NCBI RefSeq assembly: GCF_030506255.1
Contig: NZ_CP113431.1
Coordinates: 62,001-126,000, forward strand
Source: Nocardioides sp. Arc9.136
GTDB lineage: Bacteria > Actinomycetota > Actinomycetes > Propionibacteriales > Nocardioidaceae
Direction: 5' to 3'
Length of the DNA stretch: 64,000 bases
Each line of letters starts with the position of its first letter. The first letter of the stretch is position 1. Shown here in pieces: positions 53,298 through 62,394 of this stretch. The position numbers and the translations under genes were made by a program. The notes under the pieces are model-generated. The model was given only the letters and a program-made list of their open reading frames with translations, made no database searches and had not been told where the DNA came from.

Positions 53298-54878
53298 ATG
53301 ACTGAGCTGACCGACCTCCAGCGCTCCCCCCTCGGACGCGCCACGCTGGGCGACCAGCTGCGCCGGCACGGCCGGACCCTGCGCGACAAGCCGGCGGTCG
53401 TGGCGCACGACGCCGACGGCGTCCGCACGGTCACCACGTACGCCGAGCTCGACGCCCTGTCGAACCGCTTCGCGCACGCGTTGCTCGGGCTCGGTGTCGG
53501 CCGGGGTGACCGGGTCGCGGTGATGGCGCGCAACCGGGTCGAGACGCTGGTGGCCTACTACGGGACGCTCAAGGTCGGCGCCGCCTACTCCGGCGTCAGC
53601 CCGCTCTTCGGGCAGCGCGAGGTCGCCCAGCAGCTCCTCCACCTGGAGCCGGCCGCGGTCGTGGTGGCGGAGGAGTTCGTGCAGGTCGTCGACGCCGCGC
53701 TCGAGGACGGTCCGCGGCCCCAGCGGGTCGTTCTCGGCACGGCGGCGGGTTGGCGCTCCTTCGACGCACTGTGCGCGGACGCCTCGGACGCCGAGCCGGA
53801 CTGCGAGGTCGACGAGCACGACCTGGCCCAGGTCGTCTACACCAGCGGGACGGAGGCCGCGCCGAAGGGCGTGATGATCCCCCACCGCAACTACCTCGTC
53901 TCGACCACGCCCGCCTACACCTGGGGCCTGCGCTGCCTGCCCGACGACGTGTGGCTCTACGTGATGCCCTTCCACACCATCGCCGGCATCGGTTCGGCCA
54001 CCTCCCTGATCACCCTGGGCGCCACGCTGGTCCTGCCCGCCACCGTCGAGGCCGGCACGTCACTGCGGCTGATCCGGGACGAGGGCATCACGGTCATCGC
54101 CCAGACGCCGACCTTCTTCATCTCCTTGGCCAACCACGCCGACTTCGCGCCGGCGAGCGTCGGCAGCGTCGAGCGCTGCCTGACCTACGGCGGCCAGGTC
54201 TCGCCGCACGCCATCGACGCGTGGGCGGCGGCTGCCCCGGGCGCGATCTGGGGCACCTACTGGGGGCAGTCGGAGCTGACCCAGCTCGGGTCGGTCGGCT
54301 GGTTCAAGCGGCTCGAGGACATCCCGGACCAGGACCCGACCTGGATCGGCAAGCCGGTCGGGCACCTCGAGGTGCGCGTGGTCGACCCGCTCGGCAACGA
54401 CGCCGACAGCGGAGAGATGTGGTGCCGGACGCCCTCGGTCATGGCCGGCTACTTCCGCGACCCCGAGCGCACCGCGCAGGTGCTCGCCGACGGCTGGGTG
54501 CACACCGGCGACATCGTGCGGCGCGACGCCGAGGGCAACCTGTTCTTCCTCGACCGCAGCAAGGACATGATCAAGTCGGGCGGGCTCAACGTCTCCTCCC
54601 AGGAGGTCGAGCGCGCGCTGCAGGCCCACCCGGAGGTCGAGCGTGCCGCGGTCGTCGGCCTGCCCGACGCCTACTGGTCGGAGGTCGTCACCGCTTTCGT
54701 CGTGCTGCGGGCGGGCTCGACGACGACGGGCGAGGACCTCCAGCGGCACTGCCGTGGTGAGATGGCGTCGTACAAGGTGCCGAAGGCCGTGCACGTCATG
54801 TCCGAGCTGCCGACCGACCCGCAGGGCAAGCTGCTCAAGCGGGAGCTGCGGCGCACGCACGCGAGAGGGGCGCAGTAG
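53298..54878 (+). CDS. Acyl-CoA ligase (AMP-forming)
   Basis: This 526-residue enzyme of the ANL superfamily activates a carboxylic acid to its CoA thioester. VVYTSGTEAAPKGVMIPHRN is the P-loop, GTYWGQSELTQLG the adenine motif, GWVHTGDIVRRDAEG the hinge and GKLLKRELR ends with the catalytic Lys. The chain length of the substrate is not readable. It lies 33 bases after the nitroreductase gene and before a TetR gene. It would activate an acid released after Baeyer-Villiger oxidation and ester cleavage, but no esterase gene is seen here. Confidence 0.92.
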   Translation: MTELTDLQRSPLGRATLGDQLRRHGRTLRDKPAVVAHDADGVRTVTTYAELDALSNRFAHALLGLGVGRGDRVAVMARNRVETLVAYYGTLKVGAAYSGVSPLFGQREVAQQLLHLEPAAVVVAEEFVQVVDAALEDGPRPQRVVLGTAAGWRSFDALCADASDAEPDCEVDEHDLAQVVYTSGTEAAPKGVMIPHRNYLVSTTPAYTWGLRCLPDDVWLYVMPFHTIAGIGSATSLITLGATLVLPATVEAGTSLRLIRDEGITVIAQTPTFFISLANHADFAPASVGSVERCLTYGGQVSPHAIDAWAAAAPGAIWGTYWGQSELTQLGSVGWFKRLEDIPDQDPTWIGKPVGHLEVRVVDPLGNDADSGEMWCRTPSVMAGYFRDPERTAQVLADGWVHTGDIVRRDAEGNLFFLDRSKDMIKSGGLNVSSQEVERALQAHPEVERAAVVGLPDAYWSEVVTAFVVLRAGSTTTGEDLQRHCRGEMASYKVPKAVHVMSELPTDPQGKLLKRELRRTHARGAQ

Positions 54879-54922
54879 TCCTGGAGCGACCAGCCACCGG
54901 CGCCTCGGCGTCGCAGGAGTCC

Positions 54923-55540
54923 GTGCCGGCCGTCCGACCGTCCACCCTGGACCGCCGGGAGGGGATCGTCGTCGCCGCGGCGGCCTGCTTCGCCGAGCAG
55001 GGCTACCACGCCGTGGGGATGCGCGAGATCGCCCAGGCCGTCGGCATCAAGGGCGCGAGCCTCTACAACCACTTCGGCTCGAAGGAGGAGATCCTCCACG
55101 CCATCGCGCTGCGGATGACGCGCGACTGGGACGAACGGCACCTGCCGGTCCTGGAGACCGAGGGGACCCCTGACCAGCGGCTGGCCGCGCTGGTCAGGGC
55201 CCACGTGCTGAGCCTCGCCGAGCACCGCGTCGAGCACCTGGTGAGCCTGCGTGAGCTCTCCGCCCTGACGCCCGAGCACCGCGCCGAGGTCGCCGACTAC
55301 CGCCGCTACTACCAGCGACGGGTCCGCGACGTCATCGCCGCCGGGGCCCGCAGCGGCGTCCTGGACGTCGAGGACGCGACCCGGGCCGCGATCGCGGTGC
55401 TGGACATGCTCAACGGCATCGTGTGGTGGCTGCGGGACGACCACGACGTCGAGGTGCTCGCCGAGGCGTACGTCGGGTTCGCCGTCGACGGCGTGCTGCG
55501 CCGTCGGGCCGGGGCGGCACCTGAGGGCGACAGCGCATGA
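54923..55540 (+). CDS. TetR family regulator of the monooxygenase-ligase cluster
   Basis: This 205-residue regulator has the helix-turn-helix at residues about 12-58 (GIVVAAAACFAEQGYHAVGM, EIAQAVGIKGASLYNHFG). Its sequence is of the kind found with fatty-acid and sterol catabolism regulators, which respond to acyl-CoA. AGGAG lies three bases before the GTG at 54923, a tight spacing, and a CTG further up is in frame. It overlaps the next gene by four bases. It is the best candidate to bind the two ACTAAC palindromes at 52.45 and 52.60 kb. Confidence 0.88.
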   Translation: MPAVRPSTLDRREGIVVAAAACFAEQGYHAVGMREIAQAVGIKGASLYNHFGSKEEILHAIALRMTRDWDERHLPVLETEGTPDQRLAALVRAHVLSLAEHRVEHLVSLRELSALTPEHRAEVADYRRYYQRRVRDVIAAGARSGVLDVEDATRAAIAVLDMLNGIVWWLRDDHDVEVLAEAYVGFAVDGVLRRRAGAAPEGDSA

Positions 55541-56625
55541 GCGCTCCCCTCGCCGGGCTCCGTGTCGTCGAGCTGGCCGGGCTCGGCCCCACCCCGCACG
55601 CGTGCATGGTGCTCGCCGACCTCGGCGCGGACGTCGTCCAGGTCCGCCGGGCCGCCCAGGCCGGTCCCGACGGCGTCACCGACGCCGACGCCGGGCTCTG
55701 GCGCGGCCGCCGCGTCGTGGAGGCCGACCTCAAGGACCCTGCCGACCTCGCGCTCGTCCGCGACCTCGTCGACCGTGCCGACGTGCTGGTCGAGGGCTTC
55801 CGCCCGGGCACCACCGAGCGGCTCGGCCTCGGCCCGGAGGAGTGCCGCCGGCGCAACCCGCGGCTGGTCTACGCCCGGATGACCGGGTGGGGGCAGGACG
55901 GCCCCCTGGCGCGGGCGGCCGGGCACGACATCAACTACCTGGCGACGACCGGGCTGCTGGGGTTGATGGGGCCTGCCGACGGACCCCCCGCGCCGCCGCT
56001 CAGCCTGGTCGCGGACTTCGGCGGCGGGTCGATGCTGCTCGTCGCCGGTGTGCTGGCCGCGCTGCTGGAGCGCGCCACCTCCGGAGATGGCCAGGTGGTC
56101 GACGCCGCCATGGTCGACGGGGCCAACCTGCTCGGCCAGCTGCAGTGGTCCTGGCTCGCCGCCGGGCGCAGCACGGGGGACCGCGCGAGCGACCTGCTCA
56201 ACGGCAGTGCGCCGTGCTACACGACCTACACCTGCGCGGACGGGCGGTACGTCGCCGTCGGTGCGCTCGAGGAGCCGTTCTGGCGCACGTTGCTGGAGTT
56301 GCTCGACCTGGACCCGGCCGTGGTCGGCGACCGCTGGGACGCCACGCAGTGGCCGCGGCAGCGCGCCCTGCTCGGCGGTCGGTTCGTGACCCGCACCCGC
56401 GACGAGTGGGCCTCGGTCGTCGACGGGACCGACGCCTGCGTCACGGCGGTCCTCGACCTCTCCGAGGCTCCGGCGCATCCGCACGCCCGCGCTCGTGCGG
56501 CGTACGTCGAGGTCGACGGGCACCTGCAGGCCGCGCCGGCCCCACGGTTCTCCCGGAGTGCGCCGCGGACCCCCGTACCGCCGTCGGTCGTCGGTGGCGA
56601 GCAGGTCCTCGCCTCCTGGTCCTGA
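55537..56625 (+). CDS. CaiB/BaiF CoA-transferase family, alpha-methylacyl-CoA racemase-like
   Basis: This 362-residue class III protein resembles alpha-methylacyl-CoA racemases. GHDINYLATTG and LVADFGGGSM supply the His and Asp used as acid and base in that enzyme. VVELAGLGPTPHACMVLADLGADVV at the start is typical of the family. If a racemase, it would prepare 2-methyl-branched acyl-CoA for beta-oxidation. It is coupled to the TetR gene by an ATGA overlap and closes the cluster. Confidence 0.88.
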   Translation: MSAPLAGLRVVELAGLGPTPHACMVLADLGADVVQVRRAAQAGPDGVTDADAGLWRGRRVVEADLKDPADLALVRDLVDRADVLVEGFRPGTTERLGLGPEECRRRNPRLVYARMTGWGQDGPLARAAGHDINYLATTGLLGLMGPADGPPAPPLSLVADFGGGSMLLVAGVLAALLERATSGDGQVVDAAMVDGANLLGQLQWSWLAAGRSTGDRASDLLNGSAPCYTTYTCADGRYVAVGALEEPFWRTLLELLDLDPAVVGDRWDATQWPRQRALLGGRFVTRTRDEWASVVDGTDACVTAVLDLSEAPAHPHARARAAYVEVDGHLQAAPAPRFSRSAPRTPVPPSVVGGEQVLASWS

Positions 56626-56639
56626 GCCCCGGCGCTCCG

Positions 56640-58214
56640 CTAGCGGGGGACGCGCACCAGCAGCCGCCCGTGGACGCACTGCATCCGCAGCTCGCGGCCC
56701 GGGCCGATCGAGTCGCCGTCGAGCTGTCGGGGGGTCTCCCGCTCCGCGCGGACGACGACCGAGGCGCCGGTCTTGCGGTCGACGAGCTCGTCGGTGTGCG
56801 GCCGCTTGAGCATGACCCGCCACGCCAGCGGCACCCAGGCCAGGAAGTTGCGCGGGTGCAGGATGACGACGTCCAGGGTGCCGTCGTCGATCGCCGCGTC
56901 CGGCAGCAGCGGCATGCCGGCCTGGAGGAAGCCGACGTTCCCGACGACGACGGTGCGCGCGCGGTGCTTGGTGAACTCCCCGCCGTCGACGGAGACCTCC
57001 ACCTTCACCGCGGGGAACATCAGCGACTTCATGCCGGAGACGACGTAGGCGACCCAGCCGACCCGCTTCTTGAGGTCCTCGTTGACGCCCTCCATGATCG
57101 CGGCGTCGAAGCCCATGCCCGCCATCACCATGAAGTGGGCCGGCTCGATGCCGTCGCCCTCGACCTCGACGAGGTCGATGGCGCGGTCCTGGCCGTTGAG
57201 CCCGATGTCGATCGCCGAGCGCAGGTAGAGCGGGATGCCGAGGTTGCGGGCCAGCAGGTTGCCGGTGCCGGCCGGGATGATCCCGACCGGGATCCCGGTG
57301 CCGGCCAGCTCGGCGCAGACCTCTCGGACGGTGCCGTCGCCGCCGCAGACGAGGATCAGGTCGGTGCCGTCGACCGACGCCTGCTCGGCCATGCCGCCGC
57401 CCGGGTCCTCGACGGTCGTGTAGTGCCAGCGCGGCTCGGACCAGCCGGCCTCCACCGCCATCGAGGTCACGGTCGCCCGGAACGCGTCGAGGTCCTCGAC
57501 CTTGATCGGGTTCACGATCACCGCGAGCCGGTGCGCCGAGCTGAACACCTCCGGCAGCGGCTCCGCCTTGTCCGCGATGCTGCGCGGCAGCGGGCTGAGC
57601 ACCGCCAGCCCGAGCAGGACCATGCCCGAGCCGAGCAGCACGCCGCCGACCGCGTCGGAGGGGAAGTGCCGCCCCAGGAGCACCCGGTCGAGGCACACGA
57701 GCAGCACGACGAGCCCGACGGCGACGTACGCCGCCCGCCGCACGCTCGAGCGCCGCACCAGCATCGCCACGAGGACCACGAGCACGCCGCCGAACGCCGC
57801 GATCGAGGAGGCGTGCCCGGAGGGGAAGGACTTGGTGCTCAGCAGCGCCTCGCTCAGCTGCCACTCCGGTCGCTCGCGGCCGATCCACAGCTTCAGTCCG
57901 GTGGTCGCGAGCGAGGTCGCCACCATCACGGCCAGCACGTACGCCGCGGCGCGGGCGTGCTTCTTGAGGAACATCGCCGCCGCCAGCACGAGCGTCAGCA
58001 CGGTCATGCCGGTCGTCGCGAACGCCACCTCGATCCAGCGCAGCGGGCCGGAGAGCCAGCCGGCGTCGACCGCCCACTGCTGGGCCGGGTCGCCTCGGTC
58101 GTCGAAGGTGGCGAGCGGGCCCCAGCCCTGCGCCACACCCAGGCCGAGCAGCCCGAGGAGGACGAAGCAGAGGACGGCCCAGCTCAGCGGGGCGACGCGG
58201 GGACGGTCCAGCAC
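56640..58214 (-). CDS. PAP2 phosphatase fused to diacylglycerol kinase-like domain
   Basis: This 524-residue membrane protein has an N-terminal PAP2 phosphatase of about 220 residues with six helices: KLWIGRERPEW, FPSGHASS and RVLLGRHFPSD are the three catalytic motifs. The C-terminal 300 residues are a lipid/diacylglycerol kinase domain with VCGGDGTVREV and AGTGNLLARNLG. The two halves carry opposite activities on a lipid phosphate, suggesting head-group remodelling. The GTG at 58214 gives the expected N-terminus. The longer open frame overlaps serS and is not used. Confidence 0.9.
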   Translation of the reverse strand: MLDRPRVAPLSWAVLCFVLLGLLGLGVAQGWGPLATFDDRGDPAQQWAVDAGWLSGPLRWIEVAFATTGMTVLTLVLAAAMFLKKHARAAAYVLAVMVATSLATTGLKLWIGRERPEWQLSEALLSTKSFPSGHASSIAAFGGVLVVLVAMLVRRSSVRRAAYVAVGLVVLLVCLDRVLLGRHFPSDAVGGVLLGSGMVLLGLAVLSPLPRSIADKAEPLPEVFSSAHRLAVIVNPIKVEDLDAFRATVTSMAVEAGWSEPRWHYTTVEDPGGGMAEQASVDGTDLILVCGGDGTVREVCAELAGTGIPVGIIPAGTGNLLARNLGIPLYLRSAIDIGLNGQDRAIDLVEVEGDGIEPAHFMVMAGMGFDAAIMEGVNEDLKKRVGWVAYVVSGMKSLMFPAVKVEVSVDGGEFTKHRARTVVVGNVGFLQAGMPLLPDAAIDDGTLDVVILHPRNFLAWVPLAWRVMLKRPHTDELVDRKTGASVVVRAERETPRQLDGDSIGPGRELRMQCVHGRLLVRVPR

Positions 58215-58280
58215 CTCGACAGTATGACCGGCCGGTAGCACGTGCCCGGAACTCGCGTGAGCGGCCCGGAACCGCCCGGA

Positions 58281-58286
58281 TAGCCT
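58281..58286 (+). promoter_or_regulatory. Leaderless -10 box of serS
   Basis: TAGCCT ends seven bases before the ATG at 58294, with no ribosome binding site between. I see no T-box, as expected where the transcript has no leader. Confidence 0.6.
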
Positions 58287-58293
58287 TGCCGAC

Positions 58294-59571
58294 ATGATCG
58301 ACCCCCGCATCCTGCGAGACGACCCCGACCGCGTGCGCGCCGCCCAGGCCAAGCGCGGTCTGTCCGACGAGGTGGTCGACCGCGCGCTGTCCGCCGACGG
58401 CGCCCGCCGGACGGCGATCAGCGCCTTCGAGTCGCTGCGCGCGGAGCAGAAGCAGCTCGGCAAGCAGATCCCGAAGGCCTCGCCCGAGGAGCGGGCCGAG
58501 CTGCTGGCCCGCACCAAGGCGCTGGCCGCCGAGGTGAAGGAGGCCGAGACGGCGCAGGCGGCGGCCGAGGAGGAGTGGCAGGCGGCGCTGATGTCGATGC
58601 CGAACCTCGCGTCCCCCGAGGCCCCCGAGGGCGGCGAGGACGACTTCGTCGTGCTCGAGGAGGTCGGCACCCCGCGCGACTTCGCCGCGGAGGGCTTCGA
58701 GCCCCGCGACCACATCGAGCTCGGCCGGATGCTCGGCGCCATCGACCTCGAGCGGGGGGCCAAGGTCTCCGGCTCGCGCTTCTACTTCCTCACCGGCGTC
58801 GGCGCGCAGCTGGAGCTCGCGCTCGTCAACCTGGCGATGGAGCAGGCCCGCGAGGCCGGCTTCACCCAGGTCATCGCGCCCTCCCTGGTGCGTCCGCGGG
58901 CCATGGACGGCACCGGCTTCCTCGGCCAGGCGGCCGACGACGTCTACCGGATCGAGGGGGAGGACCTCTACCTCGTCGGGACCTCGGAGGTCCCGATGGC
59001 GGCGTACCACTCCGACGAGATCCTCGACGGCGGCTCGCTGCCGCTGCGGTACGCCGCGTTCAGCCCCTGCTTCCGCAAGGAGGCCGGGTCGCACGGCAAG
59101 GACACCAAGGGGATCATCCGGGTCCACTGGTTCGACAAGGTGGAGATGTTCGTCTACACCACCCTCGAGGAGGCCCCGGTCGAGCACGAGCGGCTGCTGG
59201 CCTGGGAGCGGGAGTTCCTCGACAAGCTCGAGCTGGCCTACCGCGTGATCGACGTCGCGACCGGCGACCTGGGCCTGTCGGCCACCCGCAAGTTCGACTG
59301 CGAGGCGTGGATCCCGACCCAGGGCAAGTACCGCGAGCTCACCTCGACCTCCAACTGCACCGAGTTCCAGTCCCGCCGCCTCGACATCCGCGTGCGCGAC
59401 GACGCGGGGGTGCGCCCGGCCGCGACGCTCAACGGCACCCTCACCGCGGTGACCCGCGCGATCGTCGCGATCCTCGAGACCCACCAGCAGGCCGACGGCT
59501 CGGTCCGCGTACCGAAGGCGCTGCAGCCGTTCATGGGCGGCCTCGAGGTCCTCCGGCCGGTGGCCCCGTGA
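58294..59571 (+). CDS. serS: Seryl-tRNA synthetase
   Basis: This 425-residue class II enzyme charges tRNA-Ser. The N-terminal 110 residues form the long helical arm ([22 protein letters not shown]...[17 protein letters not shown]). Motif 2 is [15 protein letters not shown], and motif 3 is [30 protein letters not shown] binds serine. Length is normal. A HAD phosphatase gene follows with a GTGA overlap. Confidence 0.97.
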   Translation: MIDPRILRDDPDRVRAAQAKRGLSDEVVDRALSADGARRTAISAFESLRAEQKQLGKQIPKASPEERAELLARTKALAAEVKEAETAQAAAEEEWQAALMSMPNLASPEAPEGGEDDFVVLEEVGTPRDFAAEGFEPRDHIELGRMLGAIDLERGAKVSGSRFYFLTGVGAQLELALVNLAMEQAREAGFTQVIAPSLVRPRAMDGTGFLGQAADDVYRIEGEDLYLVGTSEVPMAAYHSDEILDGGSLPLRYAAFSPCFRKEAGSHGKDTKGIIRVHWFDKVEMFVYTTLEEAPVEHERLLAWEREFLDKLELAYRVIDVATGDLGLSATRKFDCEAWIPTQGKYRELTSTSNCTEFQSRRLDIRVRDDAGVRPAATLNGTLTAVTRAIVAILETHQQADGSVRVPKALQPFMGGLEVLRPVAP

Positions 59572-60434
59572 GCGCGCCCTCCCCGGCGCCGGGCACCGAG
59601 GGGTGGCAGCCGAAGGTCGTCGCGCTCGACATCGACGGCACGCTGCTCAAGTGGGTCGAGGGCGGCGGGACCACCCACGAGGAGATCGCGCCGGCGGTGT
59701 ACGACGCCGTGCGGCGCGTCCGCGAGGCCGGTGGCCACGTGGTGCTCGCCTCGGGGCGCTCGCCCCACGGCATGACCACGATCGCCGACCTGCTGGACCT
59801 GCACCCCGGCGAGCACACCGACGACGACGCCCTGTGGGTCGTCGCGTCCAACGGCGCGGTGGTCTTCCGCTACCCGCCGCTCGAGGTGGTCCACGAGGAG
59901 ACTTTCGACGCCGGCCCGGCGGTCAAGGCGGTGCTCGAGCGGCACCCGAAGGCCCTGGTGGCGGTCGAGGAGCGCGGCGTCGGCTACCGGGTGACCTCCC
60001 ACTTCCCCGAGGGGGAGCTCTCCGGCGACATGATCGTCACCGAGCTCGAGGAGCTCGTGGCCGGACCGGTCAGCCGCGTCATCATCCGCGACCCCGAGGC
60101 GACCGCCGACGAGTTCGTCGCGCTCGCCGAGGAGCTCGGCCTGCACGGCACCAACTACATCGTCGGCTGGACCGCCTGGCTCGACATCGCCCCGATCGGG
60201 GTGTCCAAGGCCTCCGGCCTGGCGCACGTGTGCGCCGAGCTCGGCTGCACCGCCGCGGACGTCCTGGCGATCGGCGACGGCCGCAACGACATCGAGATGC
60301 TGCAGTGGGCCGGCCGCGGGGTCGCGATGGGCCAGGCCATCGAGGTCGTCCGGGAGGCGGCGGACGCCGTCACCGGCGAGGTCTACGAGGACGGCGCGGC
60401 GAAGGAGATCTCCCGCTGGTTCCCGGAGCGCTGA
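59568..60434 (+). CDS. HAD family hydrolase, Cof type (1)
   Basis: This 288-residue phosphatase has motif [12 protein letters not shown], motif II in VASNGAVV, motif III Lys in IGVSKASGL and motif IV in [13 protein letters not shown]. The large C2 cap places it in the Cof group, which acts on sugar phosphates, flavin phosphates and similar compounds. It overlaps serS by four bases, so it is made with the synthetase; whether that reflects a shared role is unknown. Confidence 0.9.
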   Translation: MSAPSPAPGTEGWQPKVVALDIDGTLLKWVEGGGTTHEEIAPAVYDAVRRVREAGGHVVLASGRSPHGMTTIADLLDLHPGEHTDDDALWVVASNGAVVFRYPPLEVVHEETFDAGPAVKAVLERHPKALVAVEERGVGYRVTSHFPEGELSGDMIVTELEELVAGPVSRVIIRDPEATADEFVALAEELGLHGTNYIVGWTAWLDIAPIGVSKASGLAHVCAELGCTAADVLAIGDGRNDIEMLQWAGRGVAMGQAIEVVREAADAVTGEVYEDGAAKEISRWFPER

Positions 60435-60436
60435 GC

Positions 60437-60928
60437 GTGACCGCGCCGGTGCCGCCCCAGCTGCCGGAGCTGCTCGTCTCCGAGCGCCTCCGCCTGCCGC
60501 TGTGGACCGCGGCCGAGGTGGCCGACATCCGCGCGGGGCGGCGGCGAGCGGAGTGGCACCCGGACTTCCCGCGGCGCGACGACGCCGACGCCGCGACCAT
60601 CTGGGCCGAGGGCGACACCTGGGGCCCGCGCTCGGTGGTCCGCGGGCGCACCGTCCTGGGCTCGATCGGCTTCTACGGGCCGCCGGGCGGCGAGCCGCCC
60701 GAGGCCGAGGTCGGCTACGGCCTGGTCGAGGAGGCGCACGGCTACGGCTTCGCCACCGAGGCGCTGCGGACCGTCCTGGCCGCCACGGACGCCGTCGGCG
60801 TGCTCGTCCGCGCCGCCGTCGCGCCGGGCAACCGGTCCGGCATCCGGGTGCTGGCCAAGGCCGGCTTCACCGGGCTCCGCGGCTCCGACGAGGACGGCAA
60901 CCTCGTGATGGCGAGGCCGCTGCCGTGA
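60437..60928 (+). CDS. GNAT family N-acetyltransferase
   Basis: This 163-residue protein has the GNAT acetyl-CoA site in AEVGYGLVEEAHGYGFATEALRTVL and ends with NRSGIRVLAKAGFTGLRG, as in RimJ-like enzymes. LLVSERLRLPLWTAAEVADI begins the fold. The GTG at 60437 follows the HAD stop by two bases. The acceptor may be a protein N-terminus or a small amine. Confidence 0.85.
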   Translation: MTAPVPPQLPELLVSERLRLPLWTAAEVADIRAGRRRAEWHPDFPRRDDADAATIWAEGDTWGPRSVVRGRTVLGSIGFYGPPGGEPPEAEVGYGLVEEAHGYGFATEALRTVLAATDAVGVLVRAAVAPGNRSGIRVLAKAGFTGLRGSDEDGNLVMARPLP

Positions 60929-61746
60929 GCGCCGACGGCTCCTCCCGCCCGGACCGCACGCCCCGGCTGGTCGCCACCGACCTCGACGGCACCCTCGTGC
61001 GCTCCGACGGCACCGTGTCGGACTACACCGCCGACGTCCTGGTCCGGGTCGAGGCGCTCGGGGTGCCGGTGGTCTTCGTGACCGGGCGGCCGCTGCGCTG
61101 GGCCGAGGAGGTCTTCGAGCACGTGGGCGAGCACGGCCTGGCGATCATCTCCAACGGGGCGCTCGTGTGGGACGTCGCCCGCAGCCGCATCCACCTGGAG
61201 CGCCCGATCCCGCCGGCGCTGGCGCTCGAGGTGTGCCGCGACCTGCGCGCCGCGGTGCCGGGCACGGCGTACGCCGTGGAGGACCTGGACGGCATCGGCC
61301 TGGAGCCGGACTTCATGGAGCGCTACGAGATGCCGGCCGGCTCCCGGCGCGCCCCGGTCGAGGACCTCCTGGCCCGGCCGCCGCTGAAGCTGCTGGTCCG
61401 TCACGAGGAGCTCGCCCCGCAGGAGTTCTGGGACCGCGCCGAGGAGGTGAACGACGGCCGGCTCACCTTCACCTGGTCCTCGGCGACCACGCTGCTCGAG
61501 GTCAGCGGACCGGGCGTCACCAAGGCCTCCACGCTCGAGCTGCTCTGCCGCGACCTCGGCATCGACGCCGCGGACGTCATCGCCTTCGGGGACATGCCCA
61601 ACGACCTCCCGATGCTCGGCTGGGCCGGTACGGCGTACGCCATGGCCGACGCGCACCCGACGGTCACCGCCGCGGCGGCCCACGTCGCGCCCGGCCACGA
61701 CGAGGACGGCGTCGCACGGGTCCTGGCTGGTGTCTTCGGGCTCTGA
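60925..61746 (+). CDS. HAD family hydrolase, Cof type (2)
   Basis: This 273-residue phosphatase carries VATDLDGTLVRSDG (motif I), FVTGRP and IISNGAL (motif II), VTKASTLELL (motif III Lys) and IAFGDMPNDLPML (motif IV). It is a different Cof-type branch from the HAD enzyme two genes upstream. A GTGA overlap with the acetyltransferase makes a serS-HAD-GNAT-HAD operon. Substrate unknown. Confidence 0.9.
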   Translation: MSADGSSRPDRTPRLVATDLDGTLVRSDGTVSDYTADVLVRVEALGVPVVFVTGRPLRWAEEVFEHVGEHGLAIISNGALVWDVARSRIHLERPIPPALALEVCRDLRAAVPGTAYAVEDLDGIGLEPDFMERYEMPAGSRRAPVEDLLARPPLKLLVRHEELAPQEFWDRAEEVNDGRLTFTWSSATTLLEVSGPGVTKASTLELLCRDLGIDAADVIAFGDMPNDLPMLGWAGTAYAMADAHPTVTAAAAHVAPGHDEDGVARVLAGVFGL

Positions 61747-61755
61747 TCTGTTGTG

Positions 61756-62385
61756 ATGCTCCTCGTGCCAGCCGCCCGCCGACTCCTCGCGAGCGCCGCC
61801 GTGGCGGCTGCGTGCCTCGTCGGTCCTGGCGTCGCGGTGCCGGCTGCGGTGCCGGCTGCGGTCGCCGCGCAGGCGCCGCCCCGCTGCCCGACGCCCACGG
61901 TCCAGGACGCGACGCGCCAGGCCGACGCGGTCTTCTCGGGCACGGTCGAGGACGTCACGACCGAGCGCTCCGGGGGGCGAGCGGTCCACGACCACGAGGT
62001 CGCCGTCTCGCGGGTGTGGAAGGGCGGGCTGGCCGCCGAGCAGGTCGACGTCCGCACGGTCGGGGGGCGCGAGGCCTGCGGCTCCGGGCTCGGTCGCCTC
62101 GAGGTCGGCTCGGACTACCTGTTCTTCGTCGACCGGCGCGCCGGGACCATGATCGCCTCGGCCGGGAGCCGAACCGCTCCCGCCGACCCACGCCTGGTCG
62201 CCCAGGTGACCCGCCTGCTCGGCGCCGGCACGACGCCGGTCGAGCCCCCGCCGGAGTCGGCGGAGTTCACCCGCGTCGCCAACGGCAGCCCTGCACCGCT
62301 CTCGCGCACCGCCGCACCGGGCCTCGCGATGGTCCTCGTGGGTCTGCTCGGCCTCGCCGTCGTGCGCCGGCTGGGCCGCCGCTGA
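61756..62385 (+). CDS. Secreted NTR/TIMP-like protein with C-terminal membrane anchor
   Basis: This 209-residue protein has a signal peptide (LLASAAVAAACLVGPGVAVPAA), then a domain that begins with RCPTPTVQDATRQADAVFSG and contains VSRVWKG and EACGSGLGRLEVGSDYLFFVD. That Cys pattern and strand order resemble netrin/TIMP-like OB folds. The C-terminus has one helix (GLAMVLVGLLGLAVV) and a basic tail (RRLGRR), which anchors it on the outside of the membrane. GTG at 61753 is an equally possible start. Function is not known. Confidence 0.78.
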   Translation: MLLVPAARRLLASAAVAAACLVGPGVAVPAAVPAAVAAQAPPRCPTPTVQDATRQADAVFSGTVEDVTTERSGGRAVHDHEVAVSRVWKGGLAAEQVDVRTVGGREACGSGLGRLEVGSDYLFFVDRRAGTMIASAGSRTAPADPRLVAQVTRLLGAGTTPVEPPPESAEFTRVANGSPAPLSRTAAPGLAMVLVGLLGLAVVRRLGRR

Positions 62386-62394
62386 CCGCGAGGG

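Noticed and set aside
55309..59484. 1,391-codon minus-strand open frame opposite the TetR, racemase and serS genes
   Set aside because: It is rich in Arg, Gly, Asp and Val without any domain and lies opposite well-recognised genes, part of which includes the true PAP2-kinase gene in another frame.
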